The position numbers and the translations under genes were made by a program. Source: DUNY01 sp964520055 (lineage in GTDB: Bacteria > Bacillota > Thermosediminibacteria > Thermosediminibacterales > Tepidanaerobacteraceae). From it: a DNA stretch of 20,976 nucleotides. Positions within the stretch are counted from its first letter, which is position 1; the number at the start of each line of letters is the position of its first letter. The stretch lies in the NCBI GenBank assembly GCA_964520055.1, contig CAZFME010000025.1, forward strand, positions 1 to 20,976, written 5' to 3'. Below, piece by piece: positions 6,368 to 14,856 of this stretch. The notes under the pieces were generated by a model. That model was given only the letters and a program-made list of their open reading frames with translations. It was not told where the DNA came from and did no database searches.

Positions 6368-7606
6368 GTGCGTGATACTGAATTAAACAAAAACACACTG
6401 TTACTTTTAACTGCTTTATGCATGGGCTGGACCTTGCTTTATGCTGATAGGACCGCTCTTTATCCACTCCTTTCTGTTATAGGAGAAGATTTTAATCTTA
6501 GCAGCACTCAGGTGGGAACAATTACAAGTAGTTATTTCATGGTATATGTGGCCATGCAAATACCATCCGGAATCCTGGCAGACAGAATCGATAAAAAACG
6601 GTTTTTAATGTTTACTTTTTTTATTGCGGGAGTTGCCTTACTGGGCTTTGGATTGTTTGCCCGCAGCTATTTGTTGTTGCTTTTTTTTACTGCTTTTCAC
6701 GGATTAGGTGCTGCATCTTTCTATCCCTGTGCATACGGAATAATGTTAAATGCGGTAGATTCTGAAAAATGGGGTATAGGGACAGCTATCGTAAATCTGG
6801 GGATGTCCTTCGGACTTATTATCGGTCTCACAATCAGCGGTCCGTTATATTTGCATTTTAAAAGTTACACAGGCATATTTACCGTATTAGCCCTTCTGAC
6901 TATATTTGCTGTTATAATCTTTAATAAAATCCTTCCGGACGTGGGCAAAGAAAGTAAAAGTTCTACTAGAGCCTTTCCCCTTGTTAAAATATTAAAAAAC
7001 AGCAACCTATTGTTTATAAATCTTGCTCAATTTTGTGCCCTTTATGGATACTGGACCGCCGTAACCTGGGGTGCTACCTTTTTCCAGGAGGAGCGAGGTA
7101 TCAGCATGGGGCTTGCCGGTCTTTTTGTAGCTATAGTGGGAATAAGTGCAATACTTCCCAGCCTTGTAATGGGTAGGATTTCAGATAAAACCGGGCGAAA
7201 AAAAATCGCCCTCATATTATTTCCTCTGGGGGCCTTAACTATATTCCTTATGGCTTATGCTCGCTCTACCTTTACAATCATAATATCCCTGGTAGCTTAC
7301 GGTATTGTAGGTAAATCATCCTGGTCCCCCATAGCGGTTAGTTGGACGGGGAGTCATGCCATGGCTATGGATAAAGATGCCTTAGGCACCGCCATGGGAG
7401 TATTCAACTTTTCCGGTATGATGTCAGCTGTTGTTGCACCTGTGGTCACTGGCTTTATAAGAGACATTACCGGTTCACTGGTAACAGCTTATTATGTAGC
7501 AGCTTTGGTATCTATCCTTGGTGGAATTTTGGTGATGTTTATTAAAGAAAAGCCACATGTATCTAAAAAGATTAGCCAAGCCGATGATCATAGCATATAT
7601 GTTTAA
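6368..7606 (+). CDS. MFS transporter, substrate unknown
   Basis: A 412-residue integral membrane protein with about 12 hydrophobic segments in two halves, the standard size for the major facilitator superfamily. The loop between helices 2 and 3 carries the MFS motif A variant GILADRIDKKRF near residue 75, repeated in the second half as GRISDKTGRKK. GGAGGT at 6356-6361 is six bases before GTG 6368, so a GTG start is chosen. It stands alone, transcribed away from the IclR gene and convergent with the sugar operon. Nothing around it names the substrate. An anion or sugar-acid exchanger is possible from general resemblance only. Confidence 0.88.
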   Translation: MRDTELNKNTLLLLTALCMGWTLLYADRTALYPLLSVIGEDFNLSSTQVGTITSSYFMVYVAMQIPSGILADRIDKKRFLMFTFFIAGVALLGFGLFARSYLLLLFFTAFHGLGAASFYPCAYGIMLNAVDSEKWGIGTAIVNLGMSFGLIIGLTISGPLYLHFKSYTGIFTVLALLTIFAVIIFNKILPDVGKESKSSTRAFPLVKILKNSNLLFINLAQFCALYGYWTAVTWGATFFQEERGISMGLAGLFVAIVGISAILPSLVMGRISDKTGRKKIALILFPLGALTIFLMAYARSTFTIIISLVAYGIVGKSSWSPIAVSWTGSHAMAMDKDALGTAMGVFNFSGMMSAVVAPVVTGFIRDITGSLVTAYYVAALVSILGGILVMFIKEKPHVSKKISQADDHSIYV

Positions 7607-7607
7607 T

Positions 7608-7647
7608 TAGAGAGTGCTCTTTGAATTGAAGATTCTCTCTATTTATA
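7608..7647 (+). terminator. Possible terminator of the MFS gene
   Basis: TAGAGAG (7608-7614) pairs with CTCTCTA (7635-7641), with an inner TCTT/AAGA stem, followed by TTTATA. The T-run is weak. Confidence 0.4.
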
Positions 7648-7729
7648 ACTCCATAAATGCCTTGAGATTTCCCCCGATTATCGTCTGCTTTAAACTTTTC
7701 TTAAAATTATTGAGCATGGAATTTCAGAG

Positions 7730-7766
7730 AAATTAAAATGGGGCTATCTTTCAATGAGACAACCCC
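7730..7766 (-). terminator. Intrinsic terminator of the sugar operon
   Basis: Read as minus-strand RNA, GGGGUUGUCU pairs with AGAUAGCCCC over ten positions, two of them G-U wobbles, around a 7-base loop, and is followed by AUUUUAAUUU. On the plus strand the wobbles become mismatches, so the structure is specific to the operon transcript. It lies about 60 bases after the ROK kinase stop. Confidence 0.75.
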
Positions 7767-7826
7767 GATCGGTTAAATTAAACCATTGAGTATAAAACTA
7801 CATGTAATAAAGTTTTATAATGCCAC

Positions 7827-8771
7827 CTAATTTCGGTGCAGCATGGCAGCTCCGATTATACCTGCGTCATTGCCAAGGCATGCAGGAACTATGCTGCCAA
7901 ATTTTTCAAATAATACCTTACCGGCCACATTTGACCGCAGCGGCTCGAATAAAAATTCCCCTGCTAAGCTGACGCCTCCGCCTAAAGCAATAACCTCCGG
8001 ATCTAATAAGTTAATAAAGGATGCCACAACAGAACCCAGCGAGTCCACATAACGTTTAAATATATCCAGTGCTATACTGTCACCCGCTCGTGCGCAGTCT
8101 ATAACCAGACGCGCTGTTACGTTTTTCATGTCACCCTTTGCTTCTGTATATATCATGCTGTTGAAATGTTCCACGACCGCTTTTCTGCCTTGTTGAATCA
8201 GCCATGTAGCGGTACAGAGTGTTTCGATGCAGCCGACATTGCCGCAACTACATATATCACCGTAATGATTCATAATCATATGTCCCAATTCTACACCATT
8301 GCCCATACCACCATTGAACATCCGGCCGCCTAGTATCAGGCCCCCACCTACACCGGTACCTAATGTAATGAGCACCGCCGTATTACAACCTTTAAAAGCT
8401 CCGGCATGGAGCTCGGCAAGAGTAGCGGCGTTAGCATCATTGGCAAGATATATGGGTACTTCAGGAAAATATGCCTGCATGGCCTGCCTGAATGGTACAT
8501 TATGAAAGTGGAGGTTGTAGGCGTTGATAATTGTTTCACCGGTGGCATCAATGCTACCGGGCACAGCTATTCCTATGCAAGAGAGTGCTTTCTCTTCGAT
8601 ACCCTTATTTAATAACAGGTTCTTTACTTCTGTTGCCATGTATGCACTGATGACATCATATTTTTCACCGGTTGGAAATTTAATGTTTGAGCGACGAACA
8701 ATTCTCATATCATCATCTACAAGCCCCACTGCTATATTTGTCCCTCCAACGTCAAAACCTATCTGATACAT
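7827..8771 (-). CDS. ROK-family sugar kinase (glucokinase-like)
   Basis: A 314-residue cytoplasmic kinase of normal ROK length, expected to phosphorylate a hexose or related sugar with ATP. The phosphate-binding DVGGTN is at residues 7-12, and the catalytic Asp112 lies in LANDANAA. The glycine-rich LGTGVGGGLILGG is near 137-149. The zinc site comprises His164 and Cys174, Cys176 and Cys181 (CSCGNVGC), followed by IETL. The C-terminal LGGGVSLAG is present. A GGGGAGA site precedes the ATG. It is the last gene of the minus-strand operon before a terminator. As the only kinase there, it probably phosphorylates the imported or oxidised substrate; the exact sugar is unknown. Confidence 0.93.
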   Translation of the reverse strand: MYQIGFDVGGTNIAVGLVDDDMRIVRRSNIKFPTGEKYDVISAYMATEVKNLLLNKGIEEKALSCIGIAVPGSIDATGETIINAYNLHFHNVPFRQAMQAYFPEVPIYLANDANAATLAELHAGAFKGCNTAVLITLGTGVGGGLILGGRMFNGGMGNGVELGHMIMNHYGDICSCGNVGCIETLCTATWLIQQGRKAVVEHFNSMIYTEAKGDMKNVTARLVIDCARAGDSIALDIFKRYVDSLGSVVASFINLLDPEVIALGGGVSLAGEFLFEPLRSNVAGKVLFEKFGSIVPACLGNDAGIIGAAMLHRN

Positions 8772-8790
8772 TTATATCTCCCCATTCTCC

Positions 8791-8982
8791 TTATCTGAAA
8801 CGGAAAATAATACTGCGTATGTTGAACTCCTTTACGGCATCATAGCTGTCACTTTGGAGGATTGGCATATAGCCGCCACAGTAACCGGTTACTATCGCTA
8901 TATTAATGTCTGGGCACACCGGGGAATAAGTATCGGCGGCATATTCCACGCGTTTATTTGAAAATGTTTTCCTCAGATAGAT
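8791..8982 (-). pseudogene. Decayed C-terminal ORF fragment, weakly ceramidase-like
   Basis: A 63-codon open stretch on the minus strand has no start codon and a TGA directly in front. It reads through NKRVEYAADTYSPVCPDINI and then VTGYCGGYMPILQSDSYDAV, ending in FRFR and TAA. The GYxGGYxP block followed by a Tyr-Asp segment is reminiscent of the last domain of neutral/alkaline ceramidase-like proteins, which occur in sugar-utilisation loci. That resemblance is weak. It lies between the fusion transporter and the ROK kinase, in operon direction. The TAA is 19 bases before the kinase ATG and close to the kinase ribosome binding site. It is probably what remains of an operon gene. No other feature is seen in 8983-9047. 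Confidence 0.4.
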
Positions 8983-9047
8983 TCAAAACCTGCATATAGA
9001 TAATTTAGTAGGAGTACTTTTCACACAGGTTTGAAACCACAAAGGTA

Positions 9048-11624
9048 TTATACAACTCCTGCCGCACTCTTCATAAGTTCTTCCTGCGTTACCGTATCAT
9101 CTGCAATATATTCTTTCATCATTTTTCCTTCGTAAAGTACAATAATCCTGTTGGAAGCACCGATAATCTCCGGCATTTCAGACGATATCAAAATGATTGC
9201 AATGCCTTCTTTAGTCAGGCTGTCAATCAGTTTATGAATTTCAGCTTTCGCACCTACATCGATTCCGCGTGTAGGTTCATCCATAATAATGACTTTCGGC
9301 TTGCGATTTAACCACTTTGCAAGGCATACCTTCTGCTGGTTTCCTCCGCTTAAGTTCATAAGATGCTGCTCAGTTGACGGCGTTTTAATATTGAGAGATT
9401 TAATGTAATCTTTTGTGATCCTCATATCCTCTTTCTTGTCAATCCACCCATATTTACTGATCCAAGGGAGAGCCGCTAGCGTAGTATTTTCCCGAACTGT
9501 CATGTGCGGAACAATGCCTTCGCGCCGTCTGTCCTCGGAAACCATTGAAATACCGGCTTTGATGGCATCCATGGGACAGGATATATCCAACTTCTGACCG
9601 TTCAGATAAATTTCACCGCCATCTGCCTTATCTAAGCCAAATATGCAACGCATGATTTCTGTACGACCGGCACCCATCAGACCGCAGAAGCCAAGCACTT
9701 CACCACTTTTTACTGAAAAACTGATGGGCTCAAAAACACCCTTTCGATAAAGGTTTTCTACACGTAGAACCTCTGCTCCGGGTTCATTCTTATCATGAGT
9801 GAAAATATCGTTGATTTCGCGTCCAACCATATATTTGATGACAGAGTTTTCATCGAAATTTTCAATAGGTCCGGAAACAACATGTTTGCCGTCACGCAGA
9901 ATTGTGATTTCATCTGCAATCTCAAAGACTTCAGACATTCTATGAGATATATATACAACGGCAATGTTATTTTCTTTCAACTCCCGGATAATTTTAAACA
10001 GTCTTTCCTTATCTGCCTCAGTTATTGCAGATGTCGGCTCATCCATGACCACTATCCAAGCATTTGACCCAAATGCCTTTGCAATCTCCACCATTTGCTG
10101 CTGTCCTACGGAGAGATTATCAATTTGTTGATTTACATTAATATCAAGGTTAAATCGTTTTAACAGCTGCCTTGTTTTTTTCTCCATCTTTTTCGTATCC
10201 AGCAGTATTTTTGATTTTGCCGGTATTTCTTTGCCAAGGTTAACATTCTGGCTAACATTAAGTTCCGGTATGTTTGCCAATTCCTGATAAATAATTGATA
10301 TCCCGATTCTTTCGGAATCACTGGGTGAATTAATTTGAACGGGTATGCCGTTAACCAGTATTTCCCCTTCATCTTTCGTATAAACACCGGACAAAATCTT
10401 CATAAGCGTGGACTTTCCCGCACCGTTCTCGCCACAAAGCGCATGGATTGTTCCGCGTTTGATTTCTAGGCTCACATTGTCCAAAGCGCGAACTCCGGGG
10501 AATATCTTGGAAATATTCTTAAGAGTCAGTACCTGCTGTTCATCATTTCCTATCAGAACGTCAACACTTTCGTTTCTGTTATCTTTTGTTTGCACTTTTT
10601 CTCCAACAGATTGCGTATCGGTCTGCTTTGATGTAAACCATATTTTACTAAAGGCAATTCTATTGCTGAGTACAGCTAACAGGATTAACGATCCTTTTAC
10701 CATATAGTTTACAAAGGGCGAAATATCCAACATGCTCAAGCCTGTAAAAATTATCGAAGTCAGCATTACACCGAGGATTGTCCCTTTCAGGTTACCCTGC
10801 CCACCCAGTAAGCTTGTGCCGCCCAAAACAACTGCCGTAATGACATCAAATTCCATGGCGATGGCAGCCAAGGGCTGTGCCGACCGAGCTCTACCCACGA
10901 TGACAATCGTAGCAAGTGCAATAAAAACACCCGAGAGCATATAAATGCTTAGCGTATGCTTTTCCACATTAATGCCCGATGCTTTGGAAGCCACCCGGTT
11001 ATCCCCGACTGAATAAGTCTTGCGTCCGAAAACAGTTTTACTAAGGAGCAGATATGCAACGATATAAGCCGCAAAAACCAGAATCATTGACACCGGTATT
11101 TTCCCACCGATGTCGGTCTGACTTACGTAATTATATAGAGCATTGTCCACAATCACCCGTGAGGAATCGGTAATTGTAAGTGTAAGCCCCCTGGCCAGTG
11201 ACATCGTCGCCAGTGTAACGATGAACGGGGGAATTTTCATATATCCAATAGCTGTACCATTCAAAGCGCCAAAACCGACGGCGGTGATGACCGTCACCAA
11301 AATACCGGCCAGCCCTGCGATTACCGTATTGCCGCCCATACTCTGCATGGTCAAAGCGCCTGTTGCACTGGATAGTGCGATCACAGCACCTACAGAGAGA
11401 TCAATTCCCCCCGTAAGCATAATAAACGTCATACCAATAGCCGCCAACGCAATCGCAGCAGCCTGTCTGAAAATATTCATCACCGTGTTAAAGCTCAAAA
11501 AGCCCTTGGAGATGATCGAGAACAGTACAAATAATATTACAATAATGGCAATGATTGTGATGTATCTGAAGTTTTCGCTGCTTTTCACAGGCTTTTTCAT
11601 TTTAGCAGTCTTCGTAGCTCCCAT
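9048..11624 (-). CDS. Fusion of RbsC-type permease and RbsA-type double ATPase (sugar ABC importer)
   Basis: An 858-residue protein joins two normally separate subunits. Residues 1-330 are a complete RbsC/BPD_transp_2 permease with about 8-10 membrane segments (GGIDLSVGA at 72-80, GGTSLLGGQG at 268-277). Residues 331-362 are a charged linker. Residues 363-858 are RbsA. The first NBD has Walker A GENGAGKS 398-405, signature LSVGQQQ 504-510, Walker B VVMDEP 525-530 and switch His561. The second NBD has a degenerate Walker A GLMGAGRT 648-655, signature LSGGNQQ 758-764 and Walker B IIMDEPT 779-785, with Ser instead of the switch His, as usual in RbsA. AGGAGAGAGG precedes the ATG. The order permease then ATPase is the reverse of the usual rbsA-rbsC gene order. 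It should energise uptake at the membrane with the separate permease at 13018-13995. Confidence 0.93.
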   Translation of the reverse strand: MGATKTAKMKKPVKSSENFRYITIIAIIVILFVLFSIISKGFLSFNTVMNIFRQAAAIALAAIGMTFIMLTGGIDLSVGAVIALSSATGALTMQSMGGNTVIAGLAGILVTVITAVGFGALNGTAIGYMKIPPFIVTLATMSLARGLTLTITDSSRVIVDNALYNYVSQTDIGGKIPVSMILVFAAYIVAYLLLSKTVFGRKTYSVGDNRVASKASGINVEKHTLSIYMLSGVFIALATIVIVGRARSAQPLAAIAMEFDVITAVVLGGTSLLGGQGNLKGTILGVMLTSIIFTGLSMLDISPFVNYMVKGSLILLAVLSNRIAFSKIWFTSKQTDTQSVGEKVQTKDNRNESVDVLIGNDEQQVLTLKNISKIFPGVRALDNVSLEIKRGTIHALCGENGAGKSTLMKILSGVYTKDEGEILVNGIPVQINSPSDSERIGISIIYQELANIPELNVSQNVNLGKEIPAKSKILLDTKKMEKKTRQLLKRFNLDINVNQQIDNLSVGQQQMVEIAKAFGSNAWIVVMDEPTSAITEADKERLFKIIRELKENNIAVVYISHRMSEVFEIADEITILRDGKHVVSGPIENFDENSVIKYMVGREINDIFTHDKNEPGAEVLRVENLYRKGVFEPISFSVKSGEVLGFCGLMGAGRTEIMRCIFGLDKADGGEIYLNGQKLDISCPMDAIKAGISMVSEDRRREGIVPHMTVRENTTLAALPWISKYGWIDKKEDMRITKDYIKSLNIKTPSTEQHLMNLSGGNQQKVCLAKWLNRKPKVIIMDEPTRGIDVGAKAEIHKLIDSLTKEGIAIILISSEMPEIIGASNRIIVLYEGKMMKEYIADDTVTQEELMKSAAGVV

Positions 11625-11646
11625 GTTCCCTCTCTCCTAACATTTG

Positions 11647-11760
11647 TCCCCGACGTTCTCGGTATTGTCCGTAAAGTTGAGGCAAATACATTATGCCTTT
11701 CTACAGAAATTATTTATTAAAGCATAACGTATTTGCCGTAAACATACCCTCAAATACTAT
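11647..11760 (-). repeat. Intercistronic hairpin repeat, copy next to the fusion gene
   Basis: A unit of about 114 bases shares its first about 50 bases, except one, with the copy at 11771-11880. It contains a long hairpin: minus-strand GGCAAATACGTTATGC pairs with GCATAATGTATTTGCC (one G-U wobble) around about 25 bases. The two copies are conserved in the arms and diverge in the loop. It lies directly upstream of the fusion gene's ribosome binding site. Confidence 0.85.
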
Positions 11761-11770
11761 NNNNNNNNNN
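11761..11770. other. Assembly gap of ten Ns
   Basis: Ten Ns stand exactly at the junction of two tandem copies of the hairpin repeat. This suggests that the assembler failed on a repeat array; the true length and copy number here are unknown. Confidence 0.95.
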
Positions 11771-11880
11771 TCCCCGACGTTCTCGGTATTGTCCGTAAAG
11801 TTGAGGCAAATACATTATACCTTTATAAGATTTTTTAGAGCATAACGTATTTGCCATGAACATACTCTTGAAAATTATCC
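11771..11880 (-). repeat. Intercistronic hairpin repeat, copy next to the binding-protein gene
   Basis: This is the second copy, ending at the stop codon of the binding-protein gene. Minus-strand GGCAAATACGTTATGC pairs with GTATAATGTATTTGCC with two G-U wobbles. Relative to a perfect stem both changes keep pairing on the minus-strand RNA but would break it on the plus strand. This argues for a function in the operon mRNA. Confidence 0.85.
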
Positions 11881-12951
11881 TTATTTTTTCAGAAGATCCG
11901 GATCATACAGTTCATCCCTGTAGCTACCGGCACGTTTCATCGCTTCTTCGGGATTGATAATGCTCACATTGTCAGCAATCTTCATTTCTTCAAATTTTGC
12001 CTTGTTCTCATCGGTCAGTACAAGATGTGTATCAAGATTCAAAATATGTTCTGTGGGACGCTCACCATTAGCGAGCTGTAGTGCAACCTGAATATTCCAG
12101 TAACCGGTCTTCTTGGCTCCGGTCAGTACAGTGCTGACGAATTGTCCTGCTTCAACCGCTTTCAGCGCATCTTCATTTCCGTCATAGCTGGTAACCATGA
12201 TCTGGTCTTCCTTACCCGCAGTCTTAACAGCTTGATATGCCGCAAGCGTAACAGCGTCAGAAACACAATGAATTGCTTTTAGATCAGGATTCGCTGCAAT
12301 CAGGTCCTGTGCGGCTTTCATACCCGTCGGCGGATCCCAGTTGGTGGGCTGTTCCACAACGGTGATTTTAGGATATTTTTTCATACCATCGTGATAGCCC
12401 TGTTGACGCAAATCGGAAACAAGATTTCCTTTATTACCGTAAAGCAGTGCTACCTTTCCTTCTTCCCCAATCATCTTGGCGGTAATTTCTGCAATAATTC
12501 TTGTGTTCTCAAGATCGTTGTAAACCGTGGTATAGTTGGTATCTACATCAACCTTACCGGCCATGGTTATGGTTGGGATACCGGCTGCAGACGCTTTTTC
12601 GATAGTGGGTTTTAAACCTTCGCTGTCCAGCGGATCTACAAGAATGCAGTCAACGCCCTGCTCGATGAAGTTCTCAATCAGGGAAATCTCGTTGTCAAAG
12701 TTACCGTCAGCACTCTTCCAGATTACTTCACAGCCGTAATCCTCGGCTGCCTTGTTGCCACCTTCAATCATGTCGACAAAGAACTGGTTAGTCATATCGA
12801 TTAATACCACACCAAGGACCATTTTGTCTTTAGCAGGAGCCTCTGTTTTCGGTGTCTCTGCCTCGGCCGGGGCTTTTGATGACTGACCGCAACCTACGAT
12901 AATTCCCATCATAAGAGTCAATGTCAATAACAACGCTAAGACTTTTTTCAT
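11881..12951 (-). CDS. Sugar-binding lipoprotein of an ABC importer (periplasmic-binding-protein type 1, RbsB-like)
   Basis: A 356-residue extracytoplasmic solute-binding protein. The N-terminus is a lipoprotein signal: MKK, a hydrophobic stretch, then GIIVGC with the lipidated cysteine at residue 21, followed by a Ser/Ala/Glu/Pro/Lys-rich tether. The mature part is of the Peripla_BP_4 type, with VLGVVLIDMTNQFFVDMIEG near 49-68 and GVDCILVDPLDSEGL near 100. The start is the ATG at 12949-12951, 8 bases after AAGGGAGTG. A GTG nine bases earlier overlaps the ribosome binding site and is rejected. It delivers the operon's sugar or polyol to the permeases. Its mRNA 3' end carries the hairpin repeats, which may stabilise it and raise its level over the membrane parts. 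Confidence 0.93.
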   Translation of the reverse strand: MKKVLALLLTLTLMMGIIVGCGQSSKAPAEAETPKTEAPAKDKMVLGVVLIDMTNQFFVDMIEGGNKAAEDYGCEVIWKSADGNFDNEISLIENFIEQGVDCILVDPLDSEGLKPTIEKASAAGIPTITMAGKVDVDTNYTTVYNDLENTRIIAEITAKMIGEEGKVALLYGNKGNLVSDLRQQGYHDGMKKYPKITVVEQPTNWDPPTGMKAAQDLIAANPDLKAIHCVSDAVTLAAYQAVKTAGKEDQIMVTSYDGNEDALKAVEAGQFVSTVLTGAKKTGYWNIQVALQLANGERPTEHILNLDTHLVLTDENKAKFEEMKIADNVSIINPEEAMKRAGSYRDELYDPDLLKK

Positions 12952-13017
12952 AAATAGCACTCCCTTTTCATTTTTGTTTTGATTGAAATGTAAAAAGATG
13001 TACTTAATTATGTTAAG

Positions 13018-13995
13018 CTACCGATTGTATCGATTGCTTACCATCGCGTCAAAAACAACCGCCAGCAGAATCACAGCACCTTTAAAGACATCCTGCATCT
13101 CAGCCGGTATTTTTAGATAGGTCAGAGCAGTACTGATCAACACAATAATAATAGAGCCGATAAATGTTCCAAATACAGTCCCTTTTCCACCGCTCATACT
13201 GGTACCGCCTATACAAGTTGCGGCAATCGCGTCAATCAGTGTGGTTCCGTATATGCTGGGTGTAGCCATGGCTATTTTAGAAACCGTTAACAAGGAGGCA
13301 ATACCTGTACATATTCCGGCTACAATGTAAACCAGGATTTTGTACTGATCAACTTTGATACCGGTATACCATGCAGCATCCTCATTGCCTCCCAGTGCAT
13401 AGGTATACACACCCAGCTTAGTCTTTTTTAAAATGATGTCAGCGGTAATACAAATTAGCAAGAAAATGAGGAAAGACGTGGGAAACAGGCCGCCTAGCTT
13501 ACCTTGTCCGATAAATAGTATTGGAGAATCGCTTAGCATAATCATAGTACCGCCGCCTATCATCAGCGACATACCCTGTGCCAGCGACATCATTGCAAGA
13601 GTTGCAACAAACGGTAGGATTTTCAGCTTGGCTATCAGCACACCGTTTATCAAACCCAGTATTGCGCCTGCCCCAATAAACGTTATCACCATCGCTATAA
13701 CACTGCCTTGAAAAATCGACTGTGAATATACTACACCGGCCGCCATTCCAATCATAGCCAGACCGTAACCCGCCGTGAAATCTATTCCGCCCGAGATGAT
13801 AACGAACATGGCACCGATCGCCACCACGCCCACTGCCGACACCTGCTGCATCAGATTCACGAACGTTTGTAGCGATAGGAAATCGCGGTTGAGCAAACTC
13901 AGCACCAGTAACAAGACAAGCAATATAATCAAGGGCATCGCTTTTTGAATATTGATCTTTCTATTGCCTTTCACCTTTGTCAGCACAGCTTCCAT
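13018..13995 (-). CDS. Sugar ABC transporter permease (RbsC-like)
   Basis: A 325-residue inner-membrane subunit of BPD_transp_2 type with about 8-10 hydrophobic segments. GGIDFTAGYG near 69-78 and GGTSMSGGKG near 267-276 match the same blocks in the permease half of the fusion, so the two are paralogues. GGGGTGA lies six bases before the second of two close ATGs (13993-13995). It follows the ThuA-like gene after 39 bases and precedes the binding protein. With the fusion protein (one membrane domain, two ATPase domains) it would give a heterodimeric channel with the full complement of four domains. Confidence 0.93.
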   Translation of the reverse strand: MEAVLTKVKGNRKINIQKAMPLIILLVLLLVLSLLNRDFLSLQTFVNLMQQVSAVGVVAIGAMFVIISGGIDFTAGYGLAMIGMAAGVVYSQSIFQGSVIAMVITFIGAGAILGLINGVLIAKLKILPFVATLAMMSLAQGMSLMIGGGTMIMLSDSPILFIGQGKLGGLFPTSFLIFLLICITADIILKKTKLGVYTYALGGNEDAAWYTGIKVDQYKILVYIVAGICTGIASLLTVSKIAMATPSIYGTTLIDAIAATCIGGTSMSGGKGTVFGTFIGSIIIVLISTALTYLKIPAEMQDVFKGAVILLAVVFDAMVSNRYNR

Positions 13996-14034
13996 GCCAT
14001 GTCACCCCACATATGATTTTGCCGTCTTGTAAAC

Positions 14035-14811
14035 TTATTTGTTCTCTCCTGCTAACCATCTGACTACTTGAATCCAAAACTTTCCATAATACTCCCATGG
14101 CTGAAAATATTCCGCCCAGTGTGGAGAACAATCACTAGCAAACGCTGCTGAACGACCTTTTCCATATTCCCATGTTACAAGCAACGGAAATTCAATCTCA
14201 TCGTCCCCAATTGTGGCAATGACATTTGATCCCTCTTTCGGAGTTATTTTGTTGAAACCCTCAAATACCGGAGCTTCTTCCCATGGAATATCTTTCATAA
14301 TTGGGTGCGTTTTGTCCAGCACCTTGACTTTAACACCTGCCGGAACCTCTACTCGGTCATCTGCACCTTTCAGACAGTTCACAGGAAGGGCCTCTTCCAC
14401 AGGTGTGTCATAATATGCTGCTGTGCCAAATCTACCGCTGAAAGATGACCATCCGCCAATCATTATCAGGCCGCCGCCGTTTTTGGTATAGTTTCTGATC
14501 GCTCGCATGCGGTCAGTACGCGGAAGCGGTGTGCCGGGAACCCAGAACGGAAAGAGCGATAATACTTCGGATTCACAGTCACTGATGATGACGACATCGT
14601 ACTGACTCAACTCTTCCTCAGTCCTCGGAAATTCCGCAATTGCTTGATCATTGGTTAGGTGTTTTACTTCTATTCCGTCGGAAGTTAGAGCATCGATTAA
14701 AGGCTGACCCCAAATGTGATGAGAAACGCCCTTAACCTCAAGGTTAAACGGTGAAGCTAAAAAAACAGGTCCAATTTTTGTGCAGGCATCGCCAGCATAG
14801 AGAACTTTCAT
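14035..14811 (-). CDS. ThuA-like / class I glutamine-amidotransferase-fold protein
   Basis: A 258-residue cytoplasmic protein resembling the glutamine-amidotransferase-like (ThuA-related) proteins often found in sugar operons. It begins MKVLYAGDAC. It has a flavodoxin-like first half, including QYDVVIISDCESEV near 90-102 and GGGLIMIGGWSSFSG near 132-146. Near the end it has LLVTWEYGKGRSAAFASD and PWEYYGKFWIQVVRWLAG. The position after GLIMIGG where a catalytic cysteine would stand in true amidotransferases is Trp-Ser, so amidotransferase chemistry is unlikely. AGGAGG precedes the ATG. It lies between the dehydrogenase and the permease. The family's function is not settled; a role in handling the oxidised sugar is inference. 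Confidence 0.82.
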   Translation of the reverse strand: MKVLYAGDACTKIGPVFLASPFNLEVKGVSHHIWGQPLIDALTSDGIEVKHLTNDQAIAEFPRTEEELSQYDVVIISDCESEVLSLFPFWVPGTPLPRTDRMRAIRNYTKNGGGLIMIGGWSSFSGRFGTAAYYDTPVEEALPVNCLKGADDRVEVPAGVKVKVLDKTHPIMKDIPWEEAPVFEGFNKITPKEGSNVIATIGDDEIEFPLLVTWEYGKGRSAAFASDCSPHWAEYFQPWEYYGKFWIQVVRWLAGENK

Positions 14812-14856
14812 GTTAATTTCCTCCTGAATAAATTATTTTGCTAGATGCAATTCATT

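Noticed and set aside
11143..11640. A 165-codon plus-strand open frame
   Set aside because: It is antisense to the permease half of the fusion gene; its Ile/Ala/Pro-rich composition is the mirror of membrane-helix codons, and it has no ribosome binding site.
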